Assembly: GCF_003457605.1 (NCBI RefSeq) | Contig: NZ_QRAN01000010.1 | Span: forward strand, 96,061-160,060 | Source: Seongchinamella sediminis | Lineage (GTDB): Bacteria > Pseudomonadota > Gammaproteobacteria > Pseudomonadales > Halieaceae | Direction of reading: 5' to 3' | Length of the DNA: 64,000 nt | Shown here: one piece after another, positions 9,834 to 19,604 of the stretch | How the letters are laid out: each line of letters starts with the position of its first letter | Numbering within the stretch: the first letter of the stretch is position 1 | The notes under the pieces: generated by a model | The model's database searches: none | Seen by the model: only the letters and a program-made list of their open reading frames with translations | What the model was told of the DNA's origin: nothing | Program-made: the position numbers and the translations under genes

Positions 9834-12113
9834 TTACAGGTCGCGCTGCAGGTCAAAGCGATCCAGCTGCATGACCTTGGTCCAGGCGGCTACAAAGTCC
9901 TCGGCAAAGCGCTGCCGGGCATCGTCGTAGGCATAGACCTCGGCAACGGCGCGCAGCTCAGAGTTGGAACCGAACAGCAGGTCCACCGGCGTCGCGGTGT
10001 ACTTCAGCTTGCCGGTCTTGCGGTCCAGGCCCTGGTACACGCCTTCGCTATCAGCCTTCTGCCAGCGGGTAGACATATCCAGCAGGTTGACGAAGAAGTC
10101 GTTACTCAGCGCTCCCGGTTCATCGGTAAACACCCCGTGGCTGGAACCGCCGGAATTGACCCCGAGCACCCGCAGGCCGCCCACCAGTACGGTCATCTCC
10201 GGTACCGTGAGGTTCAGCTGATCGGCCTTGTCCACCAGGCTTTCAGCCGGGGACAGGTAGGCACGACCCGCATCGTAGTAATTGCGGAAGGCGTCGGCCT
10301 TGGGCTCCAGCAGGGCGAAGGACTCGACATCCGTCTGCACCTGGCTGGCGTCAGCCCGACCGGGAACAAAGGGCACTTCCACCTTGACCCCGGCTTCCTT
10401 CGCCGCCTTCTCAATACCGACAGCGCCACCCAGTACGATCAGATCCGCCAGCGATACCTTGCTGCCGCGAGATCCTTTGGACCCATTGAAGTCGGTCTTG
10501 ATCTCGCCGAGGGTGTTGAGCACCTTCGCCAGGTCCTGCGGATTGTTCGCCGCCCAGGACTTCTGCGGCTCCAGCGCGATACGGGCGCCGTTGGCGCCAC
10601 CGCGCATATCGCCGGCCCGGAAGCTGGACGCCGCCGCCCAGGCAGTGCCCACCAGCTCGGACACGCTCAGGTCGGATTTGCTGATTTTCTTTTTCAGGGA
10701 GCGGATGTCGCCCTCGTCCACCAGCTTGTGCTCGACCTCCGGAATCGGGTCCTGCCACAGCAGCTCTTCCCCGGGCACATCGTCACCCAGGTAACGGGAA
10801 CGCGGTCCCATATCCCGGTGGGTCAGCTTGTACCAGGCCCGGGCGAAGGCCTGCTGGTACTCGTCCGGATTGGCCAGGAAGCGCTCGGCGATGGCCCGGT
10901 ACTGCGGATCCGCCTTCACCGCCAGGTCGGCCGTGGTCATCACCGGCGCGTTGAACTTGCCCTCCACGTGCGCGTCCGGGACTGAATCGTGCAATGACTT
11001 GTCTTTCGGCACCCACTGGATAGCCCCCGCCGGGCTGCGGGTCTGCTCCCACTCGTTGTTCAGCAGGTTGGACAGGTACAGGGTGGTCCACTGGGTGGGC
11101 GCCTGGGTCCAGGCGCCTTCCAGGCCGCTGGTAATCGTGTCTTCCGAGTGTCCCTTGCCACACTTGTTGTGCCAGCCCAGGCCCTGCTCCTCCAGTCCCG
11201 CCGCGCCGGGCTCAGCGCCCATGCAGTCAGCGGGCTTGTGCGCCCCGTGCATCTTGCCAAAGGTGTGGCCGCCGGCAATCAGGGCGACGGTTTCTTCATC
11301 GTTCATTGCCATGCGCCCGAAGGCGACGCGGATGTTCTTCGCCGAGCCCACGGGATCGGGTTTGCCCCTGGGCCCTTCAGGGTTGACGTAGATCAGGCCC
11401 ATGTGGGTTGCACCCAGGGGACGCTGCAGCTGACCGTCTTTCTGGTGGCGGTCACTGGCGAGCATTTCCACTTCCGGGCCCCAGTACACCAGGTCCGGCT
11501 CCCAGTCATCGGTGCGACCGCCGGCAAAGCCGTAGGTCTCAAAGCCCATGTTTTCCAGCGCCACGTTGCCGGTGAGTATCATCAGGTCGCCCCAGGACAG
11601 GCTGGCGCCGTACTTCTGCTTGACCGGCCACAGCAGGCGCCGGGCCTTATCGAGATTGCCGTTGTCCGGCCAGCTGTTGAGGGGATCAAAACGCATCTGC
11701 CCGCCGTCACCGCCCCCGCGGCCATCCAGGGTGCGGTAGGTGCCGGCACTGTGCCAGGACATGCGGATAAAGAACGGGCCATAGTTACCGAAATCCGCCG
11801 GCCACCAGTCCTGGGAGGTGGTCAGCAGCCTGTCGATGTCTTTTTTCACCTCATCGAGATCCAGCTCGGCGAACGCCTCGGCATAACTGAAGTCCTCGCC
11901 GAGCGGGTTGGAGCGGGCATCGTGGTCACGCAGGGGCGCCAGGTCCAGCTGGTCCGGCCACCAGAACTGGTTGCTGCGCGGCTGGCCGACAGCGGCATCA
12001 CCGCTGCCGCTGGCGCCGGCCGGCTTGCTCATTTCGGCGGCAAAAGCCGCCGAGGGCAGGGCCAGCGCACTGGCCACGGCAGATGCAAGAATCGTGTTAC
12101 GGATATTGGTCAT
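9834..12113 (-). CDS. katG: Catalase-peroxidase with Sec signal peptide
   Basis: A 759-residue bifunctional haem catalase-peroxidase with the family's duplicated peroxidase domains. The distal pocket [11 protein letters not shown] supplies Arg, Trp and His, and [11 protein letters not shown] supplies the proximal His. The Trp-Tyr-Met crosslink partners appear as that Trp, the Tyr of LIYVNPEGP and the Met of RMAMNDEE. The start [18 protein letters not shown] through AFA is a clear Sec signal, so the enzyme is probably periplasmic like KatP, unlike most cytoplasmic KatG. GGGAG precedes ATG 12113; frame upstream to 12197 lacks support. An OxyR-like operator lies about 120 bases upstream. Confidence 0.95.
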   Translation of the reverse strand: MTNIRNTILASAVASALALPSAAFAAEMSKPAGASGSGDAAVGQPRSNQFWWPDQLDLAPLRDHDARSNPLGEDFSYAEAFAELDLDEVKKDIDRLLTTSQDWWPADFGNYGPFFIRMSWHSAGTYRTLDGRGGGDGGQMRFDPLNSWPDNGNLDKARRLLWPVKQKYGASLSWGDLMILTGNVALENMGFETYGFAGGRTDDWEPDLVYWGPEVEMLASDRHQKDGQLQRPLGATHMGLIYVNPEGPRGKPDPVGSAKNIRVAFGRMAMNDEETVALIAGGHTFGKMHGAHKPADCMGAEPGAAGLEEQGLGWHNKCGKGHSEDTITSGLEGAWTQAPTQWTTLYLSNLLNNEWEQTRSPAGAIQWVPKDKSLHDSVPDAHVEGKFNAPVMTTADLAVKADPQYRAIAERFLANPDEYQQAFARAWYKLTHRDMGPRSRYLGDDVPGEELLWQDPIPEVEHKLVDEGDIRSLKKKISKSDLSVSELVGTAWAAASSFRAGDMRGGANGARIALEPQKSWAANNPQDLAKVLNTLGEIKTDFNGSKGSRGSKVSLADLIVLGGAVGIEKAAKEAGVKVEVPFVPGRADASQVQTDVESFALLEPKADAFRNYYDAGRAYLSPAESLVDKADQLNLTVPEMTVLVGGLRVLGVNSGGSSHGVFTDEPGALSNDFFVNLLDMSTRWQKADSEGVYQGLDRKTGKLKYTATPVDLLFGSNSELRAVAEVYAYDDARQRFAEDFVAAWTKVMQLDRFDLQRDL

Positions 12114-12233
12114 ATTATGTAGCTCCCTTTCACCATGTGCTGTCAAAACGACTGACAAGTAAGACCGCTGCCTGGGGCCTGGGCTCCGCGCAGCCAATAC
12201 CTTTACTCTAGTTCGGCATCTCCAGTCTGCACA

Positions 12234-12270
12234 ATCGTATCTCCCTATAGCCTTGATAGTTTTCCATCAA
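12234..12270 (-). promoter_or_regulatory. Candidate OxyR operator upstream of katG
   Basis: Four tetrads spaced by exactly seven bases follow the OxyR pattern ATAG-N7-CTAT-N7-ATAG-N7-CTAT. Here they are ATCG (12234), CTAT (12245), ATAG (12256) and TCAA (12267): two perfect, one 3/4 and one poor. Peroxide-sensing OxyR is the usual activator of katG, and the site lies about 120 bases before the katG ATG in the only upstream region it has. The rest of the 373-base gap between katG and the decarboxylase (12114-12486) shows no gene. Confidence 0.5.
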
Positions 12271-12486
12271 TGGCTGTTTTTCCCTTTCAAAACAGTCAGT
12301 TAAGAAATTCGAGACAAGCTGTGGGACCATCGGGGCCACCCCGCTGCCAGTTTCGTGCGCTCGCTGCGGCCGCAGGGCGACCGGTTATGGACAAGCGGGC
12401 AGTGGCCGCTATATTGGCAGGGCCAACCATCACAGTGCAGGGAGAATACCAATGATACGCAACGGCGACCGCCAGCAGGCCTGACC

Positions 12487-13932
12487 ATGACACCGGAAGA
12501 ATTTCGCCAGGCGGGCCACGCCCTGATCGACTGGATCGCTGACTATCGCCAGCAGCTACCCGAACAACCGGTGCTCGCCCGGGTAAAGCCCGGTGAGGTG
12601 CGGCAGTCCTTTCCCCGCGAGGCACCCGGCGAGGCCGGTGACTTCGACGCCCTGTTGCAGCAGCTGCAGGCACGGGTGGTGCCCGGCATTACCCAGGTAC
12701 AGCATCCCATGCACTTTGGCTGGTTTCCCGCCAACGCGAGCCTGGCTTCGGTGCTCGGCGATATCGCCAGCTCCGGGCTGGGCACCCTGGGCATTTCCTG
12801 GGAGAGCTGCCCGGCCCTCACCGAAGTCGAGGAAGTGGTCTGCGACTGGATGCGGCAGCTGACCGGCCTCAGCGACGCGTGGCGCGGCACCATCCATGAC
12901 ACCGCGTCCACCGCCTGCGTTACCGCCATGATCCTGGCCCGGGAGCGGGCCAGCGACTACAGCAAAAACCACCGCGGCCTGCAGGCGCAAGCCGCCCCAC
13001 TGGTGGTATACAGCACCAGCCAGGCCCACTCCTCGATTGCCAAGGCGGTACAGCTAGCCGGCTTTGGCCAGGACAACCTGCGCTATGTGGCGGAGGACCC
13101 CTACACCCGCGCGATGCAGCCGGAAGCACTGGCGGCGGCAATTGCCAGCGATATCGCCAGGGGCTGCGTGCCTGCGGCCATCGTCTGCTCGGTGGGCGCA
13201 ACCGGCACCACAGCCATGGACCCGGTGGCCGGGATCGCCGCCGTTGCCCGGGCGCACGGGATCTGGCTGCACGTGGATGCGGCCATGGCCGGTTCCGCCA
13301 TGCTGCTACCGGAGTGCCGCCACCTGTGGCAGGGGGTGGAAGACGCCGACTCGATCGCCTGGAACCCGCACAAGTGGATGGGAACCATACTGGATACAGC
13401 CCTGTTCTACGTCCGCGACACCGCGCACCTGGAGCGGGTGATGTCGACCAACCCCGCGTACCTGCAGTCAGCAGCCGATGGCCAGGTCACCCAGTACCGC
13501 GACTGGGGCATTCCGCTGGGGCGGCGCTTTCGCGCGCTCAAACTCTGGTTCCACCTGCACCTGGACGGCATCGACAGCATTCGCGCACGGCTGCGCCGGG
13601 ACCTGGAGAACGCCCGCTGGCTGGCTCGGCAGGTCGAGGCCGCGCCGCAATGGCAGGTCGTTGCGCCGGTCAGCCTGCAGACTGTCTGCCTCCGCCATGT
13701 GCCGGTGGATGCACAGGGCCAGGCCCTGGCCGACGAGGCGCTGGACCGGCATACGCTGGCCTGGGTCAGTGCCATCAACCAGTCGGGACGGGCTTTCCTG
13801 ACCCCGTCGGTGCTGGACGGACGCTGGATGGTGCGGGTCTCGATTGGCGCTGAGTGCACCACCCGCCACCACGTGGAGGCATTGTGGCAACTGCTGCGGG
13901 AAGCAGCCGAAGGCCGCGGCGACAGCGGCTAA
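12487..13932 (+). CDS. PLP-dependent decarboxylase, aromatic-L-amino-acid decarboxylase family (group II)
   Basis: A 481-residue fold-type I PLP enzyme. QVQHPMHFGWFPAN and the STACVTAMILARERA region match the DOPA/tryptophan decarboxylase branch. WLHVDAAMAGSAMLLPECR has the PLP-contacting Asp, and NPHKWMG contains the Schiff-base lysine (about residue 296). The expected reaction is decarboxylation of an aromatic L-amino acid to the amine; the exact substrate is not readable. ATG 12487 fits the family start; the upstream frame from 12355 is unsupported. It is divergent from katG. Confidence 0.88.
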   Translation: MTPEEFRQAGHALIDWIADYRQQLPEQPVLARVKPGEVRQSFPREAPGEAGDFDALLQQLQARVVPGITQVQHPMHFGWFPANASLASVLGDIASSGLGTLGISWESCPALTEVEEVVCDWMRQLTGLSDAWRGTIHDTASTACVTAMILARERASDYSKNHRGLQAQAAPLVVYSTSQAHSSIAKAVQLAGFGQDNLRYVAEDPYTRAMQPEALAAAIASDIARGCVPAAIVCSVGATGTTAMDPVAGIAAVARAHGIWLHVDAAMAGSAMLLPECRHLWQGVEDADSIAWNPHKWMGTILDTALFYVRDTAHLERVMSTNPAYLQSAADGQVTQYRDWGIPLGRRFRALKLWFHLHLDGIDSIRARLRRDLENARWLARQVEAAPQWQVVAPVSLQTVCLRHVPVDAQGQALADEALDRHTLAWVSAINQSGRAFLTPSVLDGRWMVRVSIGAECTTRHHVEALWQLLREAAEGRGDSG

Positions 13933-13976
13933 ACCGACGCCCCCGGCAGCGATGTCCGCGCGTCACTCGCCCGGGC

Positions 13977-14765
13977 TTAACCGCCCGCCGGGTTTATGCC
14001 GTCATTGCGCACCGTCACGCTGTGATAAACCCGCGGGCTGTCGCAGCTTACTTCCCCGCCGGCAGTCAACTCCATGGCCTTGCGCCAGCCCTGGCCATTG
14101 GCAAAGCGCTCCCAGTCAGCCCCATAGGACAGGTAGTCGGGATGACCGACCACGATCTTGTGGCTCCACTCGATATCCGCCTGGCCAGCAGCGGGGAAGA
14201 ACGCCCACATACCCGCTTTGGAACCGGTGGACGCCAGATGCTCCGCCCAGGCGCGGTGCACTTTCATCGCATCCATGACACTCTTGCCGTCGCCAAGTGC
14301 ACAGTTGGTAAAGGCGACAACACCGGTTTCCCCGGGCCAGCCTTCGCTGGGCGGGCGAATATTGACCGATGCCGCCAACGAGTGCTCGGCACAGTCGATG
14401 ACTTCCTCAAACTCCTCGCCAAGCTCACCACCTTTTTCGCTCCAGGCCTGCATGCCCTTGCCCATATCGTTGCCGTTCTGCCAGGCACCGAGCCAGACCA
14501 CGTCGATTGGCATGTTGGTCGAGGACAGTACCGGGTGCAGTATCCAGGCGCTGTAAGGCGCGGCGCCATGCCGGTCCATCCACTTGTTCCATTTCTGGGT
14601 GACCTGCATCAGATCCTCCGCGTCCTTGCCATCACGGTAGTTGCACAAATAGGCGTCGATGGCGGCAAAGCTGGGCGGCTCCTGCTCCTGTTGCGCGTTG
14701 ACACTGGTGTAGAAAAATAGGGTACTGGCGCCGGCTAGCAGCGCTGCTGTTGCTGTACGTTTCAT
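13977..14765 (-). CDS. Exported protein of unknown function
   Basis: A 262-residue protein not recognised as a named family. A signal peptide is clear (MKRTATAALLAGASTLFFYT ending near VNA), followed by an acidic mature domain rich in Trp and Asp and with four cysteines (YLCNY, EVIDCAEH, TNCALG, SCDSP), so periplasmic disulfides are possible. It converges on the decarboxylase with 44 bases between the stops. The upstream 207-base gap to DUF2789 shows no further gene. Confidence 0.65.
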   Translation of the reverse strand: MKRTATAALLAGASTLFFYTSVNAQQEQEPPSFAAIDAYLCNYRDGKDAEDLMQVTQKWNKWMDRHGAAPYSAWILHPVLSSTNMPIDVVWLGAWQNGNDMGKGMQAWSEKGGELGEEFEEVIDCAEHSLAASVNIRPPSEGWPGETGVVAFTNCALGDGKSVMDAMKVHRAWAEHLASTGSKAGMWAFFPAAGQADIEWSHKIVVGHPDYLSYGADWERFANGQGWRKAMELTAGGEVSCDSPRVYHSVTVRNDGINPAGG

Positions 14766-14972
14766 GATTACGCTCTCTGTTAACAGATACCGCGGTTTAA
14801 AGACCTTGCAGACCGCAAGGTGGTCGCGTTAAGTCTAGCTAACAGGGGCTGGCTTTCCCGCTGTGGTTAGAATTTATGGCTATTAAGAAACCTCCCGATA
14901 GCACGGGCCGAAAACAGGCGTCCCTGCCAGCCAGCGCCTATACTGGAAGTTCGACAGCGAGGAAACCGAACC

Positions 14973-15203
14973 ATGGACACATCCAGTCACACCCTGGCCT
15001 GCCTGTTCAAGCAGCTCGGCCTGCCCAGCAGCGACACAGCGATTGCCAACTTTGTTCACAACAACCACCTGCCTGATGATATTCCCCTGGACCATGCCGC
15101 GTGCTGGAGCGCGGGGCAGGCCCAGTTCATTCGTGAATCCCTGGATGAGGATTCCGACTGGTCGGAAGTCGTGGACCAGCTGGACGCGATGCTGCGGCAC
15201 TGA
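14973..15203 (+). CDS. DUF2789 small protein
   Basis: A 76-residue acidic protein. MDTSSHTLACLFKQLGLPS at the start and ESLDEDSDWSEVVDQLDAML at the end match DUF2789, a small family of unknown function common in Pseudomonas-like gammaproteobacteria. It precedes a membrane-anchored ORF by 30 bases on the same strand, so the two may be cotranscribed. Confidence 0.8.
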   Translation: MDTSSHTLACLFKQLGLPSSDTAIANFVHNNHLPDDIPLDHAACWSAGQAQFIRESLDEDSDWSEVVDQLDAMLRH

Positions 15204-15233
15204 CCATGCCCACGGCCGGAGAAGGGGGCTTGC

Positions 15234-15734
15234 ATGGATATTGAGACTCTCGCCGCCTGGGGTGAACTCATCGGCGGTGTTGGCGGCATGATTGCGGCTG
15301 TCGCCGTGGTCGCCTCGCTGCTGTTTGTCGGCATCCAGATCAGGGCATCGGTTCGCCAGGCCAATGTCGACAGCTACTCGACCATCACTTCCCTGTGGAC
15401 GGGGTTCACCAATACCGTGGCCGCCAGCGAGGAAACCTGGGCCGTGTTTTACCAGGGCATACGCGATTACGATTCGCTGTCGGCCCCGGAAAAGGCCCGG
15501 TTCAACTTCCTGATCGGCATGTACTACGGTATCCAGGACACGGTGATGGTGCACGAAGACCTGGGCGTCTGGAACAACCCGGAAACCTACCACCGCCTGC
15601 TGGATGAGAGCTACCGGATGTTCAGGTCGCCGGGGGTACAGTCATGGTGGCAGCAGCACCAGGGCCGGGTATTCGCGCCCCGGGTGGAAAAATACCTGGT
15701 GGATCGCCTGCGCGCCGAAAGCGGCGAGCGCTGA
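15234..15734 (+). CDS. Small single-pass membrane protein of unknown function
   Basis: A 166-residue protein with one strong hydrophobic segment at about 13-35 (GGVGGMIAAVAVVASLLFVG) followed by a soluble helical domain rich in Trp and Tyr (SLWTGFTN, MYYGIQDTVMVHEDLGVWN). Similar short anchored proteins are common in marine gammaproteobacteria, but I cannot name a function. Its stop is 12 bases from the stop of the convergent HerA-like gene. Confidence 0.65.
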   Translation: MDIETLAAWGELIGGVGGMIAAVAVVASLLFVGIQIRASVRQANVDSYSTITSLWTGFTNTVAASEETWAVFYQGIRDYDSLSAPEKARFNFLIGMYYGIQDTVMVHEDLGVWNNPETYHRLLDESYRMFRSPGVQSWWQQHQGRVFAPRVEKYLVDRLRAESGER

Positions 15735-15745
15735 GCCACCCGCCG

Positions 15746-17419
15746 CTAGCGTTCCTGCTTGTGCCAGTTGTGCACCAGCCTGGTCACATCCACCGAGGCG
15801 TTTTCCATCCGCCATTTCTGCGAGTAATCGATATCGGTGGAGTTGGGGGGCGGATCCGGCAGGTCGACCCGGAAGCGCACCGGCATCGGCACCGCCTCAC
15901 CGAGGGCTACCGCCTCACCCTTGGACAGTGAGGTCAGGGCGGCGAAGGTGCCGCGGGCCGCATCCGGCACCATGGCCCGCACATACTCCTGGTCATCGGG
16001 GTTGGAGATGCGCAGGCAGATGTAGGAGCTGCACTGGGCCAGTACGGTTTCTGAGACATCGTGTGGCCGCTGGCTGACCACGCACAAACCCACGCCATAC
16101 TTACGGCCATTCTTGGATATACGCTCCATCGAGCGCCGGGCCTCGCGGAAGCGGGGAATATCCTCCCGGGGAATGTATTCGTGGGCCTCTTCGCAGATCA
16201 GGAACAGGGGAAATTCGCGACAGTGCGGGTTCCAGAAATTGAATTCGTAGGTCAGGCGTCCGATTTGCGCCGCCACCAGGGGCACCACATCGAAGGGCAC
16301 CGAGCTCAGGTCGAGCACGGTGACACTGGCACGGGGATTGCCCAGGCCCACCAGGTCCTCCATCAGGCCCGGCAGTGACTCGGTCGACGTGCGGGTCCTG
16401 GGCCGCATGAGGAAATCGTAGCGGTTGTCGTTGAGCAGGCTGTTGAGGCGCACCAGCACCTGATCGAACTTGCCGTACAGGGGCGACTTCTTCTTGCCGA
16501 AGTCACTGGTTTCCCGGTTGGCCTCTTTCACCGCCTTGATCAGGTCTTCCATGGAATAGTACAGCGGCGAGTCCACGGTGATATGGCCCAGGTCGAGGTG
16601 CTTGTTGGCTTCCTCCCGGAGGCGTATCATGGTCGAGCGGAGATAGGAAATCTGGATCGAGGCGTTCTCATCGCTGGCGTTGATTACCAGTTCGCACAGC
16701 TCGGAGAAGGCCAGCAACCAGTAGGGAAACTCCAGCTGGTCGGCGCGGAAGCAGCGCACCCTGTCGGCGGGAAATGGCGAATGGGCAACCACCCCGTCCA
16801 CCTCCTTGTCGCCGTATTCACCGTGCATGTCGAGCAGGATGATATGGGCATTGGGCATGGCCCTGACCGCCGCCTGGACCAGGCTGGTCACGGTCCAGGA
16901 TTTACCGGCGCCGGACTGGCCGAGAATGGCGGCATGGCGACCGAAAAAGGCGGAAGCGTCCAGGTGCACACCAATTGCGTCAAAGGAGGTCAGATTGCCG
17001 ACCTTGAAATCCCTGTCACCGTAACCGGAGAAGATCGTCCTCAGGCCCGCCTCGTCCATGCGGTGTAGCTCGGCACCACTGATCGGGTAGCGGGACACGC
17101 CGCGGCTGAATTCGCCGTTGCTGCCAATTTCCCCCAGGGGAGTGAGGTGCACCATATGGGCGGCGCGGCCCTGTTTGTCGGCGGTGCGATAGCTGCGCTC
17201 GACCATTACCAGGATGTTTGACTCGCCCTCCCTGACCAGGAAATAGGACCCCACCTGACCGATGGTGTGCTGGCCGCTGGCAGGCGCATCGCCGTCCCTG
17301 ACCGGTTCCAGCCTGGCGGTGAAGTGGTCGCCGTTGACGTCGATCAGTAAACCAACCCGCGAGTTTCGCGGGCTTTCCGCCCTGGCCTGTTGCTCGTTCG
17401 CGCCTGCTTCTTCCAGCAT
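15746..17419 (-). CDS. HerA-like / DUF87 ATP-binding protein
   Basis: A 557-residue P-loop ATPase of the HerA-FtsK superfamily. After an N-terminal beta-barrel-like (HAS-barrel) stretch it has the Walker A motif GQSGAGKSW, the Walker B-like LFLICEEAHEYIPRE and CLRISNPDDQEYVRAMV. HerA proteins are hexameric DNA translocases working with NurA in archaea; bacterial stand-alone versions have less certain roles and some sit in defence systems. No NurA or nuclease partner is adjacent. GAGGGAA lies before ATG 17419; the frame to 17530 is unsupported. Confidence 0.85.
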   Translation of the reverse strand: MLEEAGANEQQARAESPRNSRVGLLIDVNGDHFTARLEPVRDGDAPASGQHTIGQVGSYFLVREGESNILVMVERSYRTADKQGRAAHMVHLTPLGEIGSNGEFSRGVSRYPISGAELHRMDEAGLRTIFSGYGDRDFKVGNLTSFDAIGVHLDASAFFGRHAAILGQSGAGKSWTVTSLVQAAVRAMPNAHIILLDMHGEYGDKEVDGVVAHSPFPADRVRCFRADQLEFPYWLLAFSELCELVINASDENASIQISYLRSTMIRLREEANKHLDLGHITVDSPLYYSMEDLIKAVKEANRETSDFGKKKSPLYGKFDQVLVRLNSLLNDNRYDFLMRPRTRTSTESLPGLMEDLVGLGNPRASVTVLDLSSVPFDVVPLVAAQIGRLTYEFNFWNPHCREFPLFLICEEAHEYIPREDIPRFREARRSMERISKNGRKYGVGLCVVSQRPHDVSETVLAQCSSYICLRISNPDDQEYVRAMVPDAARGTFAALTSLSKGEAVALGEAVPMPVRFRVDLPDPPPNSTDIDYSQKWRMENASVDVTRLVHNWHKQER

Positions 17420-17581
17420 AGTTCCCTCGTCTGTGGGTCTTTTTAAGGCGAAACTACGGCATACCCCGGGACTGAGTAAAGCCAAAATCGTGTTTTCGCG
17501 CCAATTCTGCCGGGCCAGCCCTACCCGCAACCGGCAGCAGGTGAGTATTTTTCACCACCATCGGGCGCCAGCGGCGCGCGC

Positions 17582-18619
17582 TCAGGCGTCGCCCTGGCCC
17601 CTCAGCCGCTGCCGGTAGGCGCTGCGGGCCAGCTGCTGCATGTCCTCGACCTTGTCGCTCTCATCCATGATTTCCCGGCCCAGCATGGTTTCTATGGCGT
17701 CCTCCAGGGTGACAATACCGGCGGTCTGGCCGTACTCGTCCTCCACCAGGAACAGGTGCTCCTTGCGCTTGATGAACAGGTCCAGCAGGGCCAGCACCGG
17801 CAATTCCTCCGACACCCGGAACACCGGGTTGGCGAGCTCCGCCAGTTTCTGCTCGCCCTGCCCGGCGCGCACAGCCTCAAGCATCGTGGGGCGGTAGACC
17901 ACGCCACTAATGGAATCGAGGTTGCTGCGGTAGACCGGAATGCGATTGAACGGGCGCTTGCCCAGTTCCTCCAGGCCCTGCTGTACCGTCATGACTTCCG
18001 GCAGGGCGGCCACCACGGTGCGCGGTGTCAATATATCCTCGGTGCGGACCCCGCGCAGATTGAGGATGTTCTGTAGCAGTTCACTCTCCTGGTTGCGCAG
18101 GGCGCCGTGCCGCGCCCCGAGCTGGGCCATGGCGGTGAGTTCCTCACGGCTGATAGTGCTGCTGTCGCCGCTGGAGAACAGGCGCGTTATCAGCGCCGAA
18201 AGCCAGACAAAGGGATAGAGCAGCTTCACCAGCAGGGCGATCACAAACGCAGCGGGCAGCGCCAGCTGTTTCCAGAAAGTCGCCCCCAGGGTCTTGGGAA
18301 TGATTTCTGACAGGTAGAGGATGGCCAGGGTCAGCAGGAAGGCGATCAAACCCTCCCAGCGCTCACCGAAGACCCTCACCGCCTGGGCGCCCACCCCCGC
18401 GGCGCCCATGGTGTGGGCGAAGGTATTGAGAATCAGGATGCTGGACAGGGAATGGTCCAGGTCATTCTTGACACCCTCGAGGACCTTGCCCCGTCGCGGG
18501 TGTTTCTCAACCTGGGTGACCACATAACCGGAGGTCACTGACAGCAGCACCGCCTCCAGCACGGAACAGAGGAACGACACACCGATTGCGAGCAGCAGGT
18601 AAAAGACCAGCAGGGTCAT
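17582..18619 (-). CDS. CNNM/CorC-type transporter (DUF21 plus CBS pair)
   Basis: A 345-residue inner-membrane protein. The N-terminal half is DUF21 with four hydrophobic segments (LLVFYLLLAIGVSFLCSVL; YLSEIIPKTLGATF is the conserved DUF21 Pro-Lys segment). The C-terminal half is a CBS pair (TEDILTPRTVVAALPEVMTV and EDEYGQTAGIVTLEDAIE). Family members (CorB/CorC, YfjD, eukaryotic CNNM) are linked to Mg2+ export, with the CBS pair binding ATP-Mg. The CorC_HlyC domain found in longer homologues is absent. A longer start at 18688 is less likely. The 160 bases before the HerA-like gene hold no further gene. Confidence 0.85.
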   Translation of the reverse strand: MTLLVFYLLLAIGVSFLCSVLEAVLLSVTSGYVVTQVEKHPRRGKVLEGVKNDLDHSLSSILILNTFAHTMGAAGVGAQAVRVFGERWEGLIAFLLTLAILYLSEIIPKTLGATFWKQLALPAAFVIALLVKLLYPFVWLSALITRLFSSGDSSTISREELTAMAQLGARHGALRNQESELLQNILNLRGVRTEDILTPRTVVAALPEVMTVQQGLEELGKRPFNRIPVYRSNLDSISGVVYRPTMLEAVRAGQGEQKLAELANPVFRVSEELPVLALLDLFIKRKEHLFLVEDEYGQTAGIVTLEDAIETMLGREIMDESDKVEDMQQLARSAYRQRLRGQGDA

Positions 18620-18845
18620 GAAAGAGGGTAGGGCCTCGAGTGGGAAATGCGCAGTCGACGATTGTACACCCTGCACCGGATAAGCCAAGGCGCCGGCAGG
18701 TGTCGCGCATAGATGCCCGGGCCCATCACTTGCCAGCAGATGAAACGGGACTACACTGTTGGCAATGCCCCATGGAAACTAAGGCCTTGAATTACCTGAG
18801 AAATCCTGCGACCAGCGGGGCGGCCGGACGGTTGCCGACAGTGCC

Positions 18846-19604
18846 GTGAACGACGGCTCACCCGCTCCCATTCCCAGCAAGCCCCTGCTGTTCAGGCTGC
18901 TGTTGCGGGTGCTGCTGTACTACCTGGCCCTGGCGGGGATTCTGGCGGTGCTGGCCTGGGTATTTCCCGCCGTGCTGGAACTGGCGCCCGTGGGCGGGGT
19001 GAGCGAGTTGTCCGGCGCCCGGGACCCGGGCCTGCAGGAGTTCGAGGACGCCTTCCTCAATGACGATATCGAGGACGTGGTGGAGCCGCCGGCGCGGGAG
19101 CAAAACCTCACCAGCGTGTTGCGCTTCCGGGATGCCCGCAACCTGCTTTTCTCCATGCTGGGCGCAACCCTGCTGATGCTGCCGGTTTCCTGGGTCTACA
19201 AGGGCATTCATCGCGACGGAGCCCACGACGAGTCCCTGGACGAAACCACTCTCATACTGCCGGCGGTGGTGGCCGGCATCGTCATGGTCGTCCAGCACAG
19301 CCTCGCCCTGGCGTTCAGCCTCGCCGGGATCGTCGCCGGTGTCCAGTTCCGCCGGGCCCTGAGCGATACCTTCGATACCCTGTTTATCTTTGTCGCCATC
19401 GCGGTGGGTATTGCCGCCGGCATCAAGGCCCTGGACATCGCCGTGGTGCTGACCGTGTTTTTCAACTTCGCCACCCTGCTGGTCTGCATCTACGGCGATG
19501 GACTGGAGTCGCATCACGAGGCCCAGCGCCGGCGGGAAAAGCGCGCGCGCAAGGAGGCCGAGCGCCTGTTAGACCAAAACCCGGACGACCCTAACCCGCA
19601 ATAA
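18846..19604 (+). CDS. DUF4956 membrane protein
   Basis: A 252-residue membrane protein starting at GTG. One N-terminal transmembrane helix (about 17-40), an acidic periplasmic loop (40-95), and a cluster of helices after residue 100 with LPAVVAGIVMVVQHSLALAF and the RRALSDTFDTLFIFVAIAVG segment that marks DUF4956. The tail is strongly charged and cytoplasmic. Function is unknown; some DUF4956 proteins sit beside VTC polyphosphate or CotH-like genes, and a CotH-like gene is convergent here with a 14-base overlap. Confidence 0.75.
   Translation: MNDGSPAPIPSKPLLFRLLLRVLLYYLALAGILAVLAWVFPAVLELAPVGGVSELSGARDPGLQEFEDAFLNDDIEDVVEPPAREQNLTSVLRFRDARNLLFSMLGATLLMLPVSWVYKGIHRDGAHDESLDETTLILPAVVAGIVMVVQHSLALAFSLAGIVAGVQFRRALSDTFDTLFIFVAIAVGIAAGIKALDIAVVLTVFFNFATLLVCIYGDGLESHHEAQRRREKRARKEAERLLDQNPDDPNPQ

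Noticed and set aside
12114..12160. TTGACA and TACATAAT before katG as a sigma70 promoter
   Set aside because: The -10 candidate lies directly against the ATG and would leave no ribosome site in the message.
15746..17419. HerA-like ATPase as part of an anti-phage system
   Set aside because: No adjacent NurA, SIR2 or other nuclease partner; neighbours are ordinary genes.
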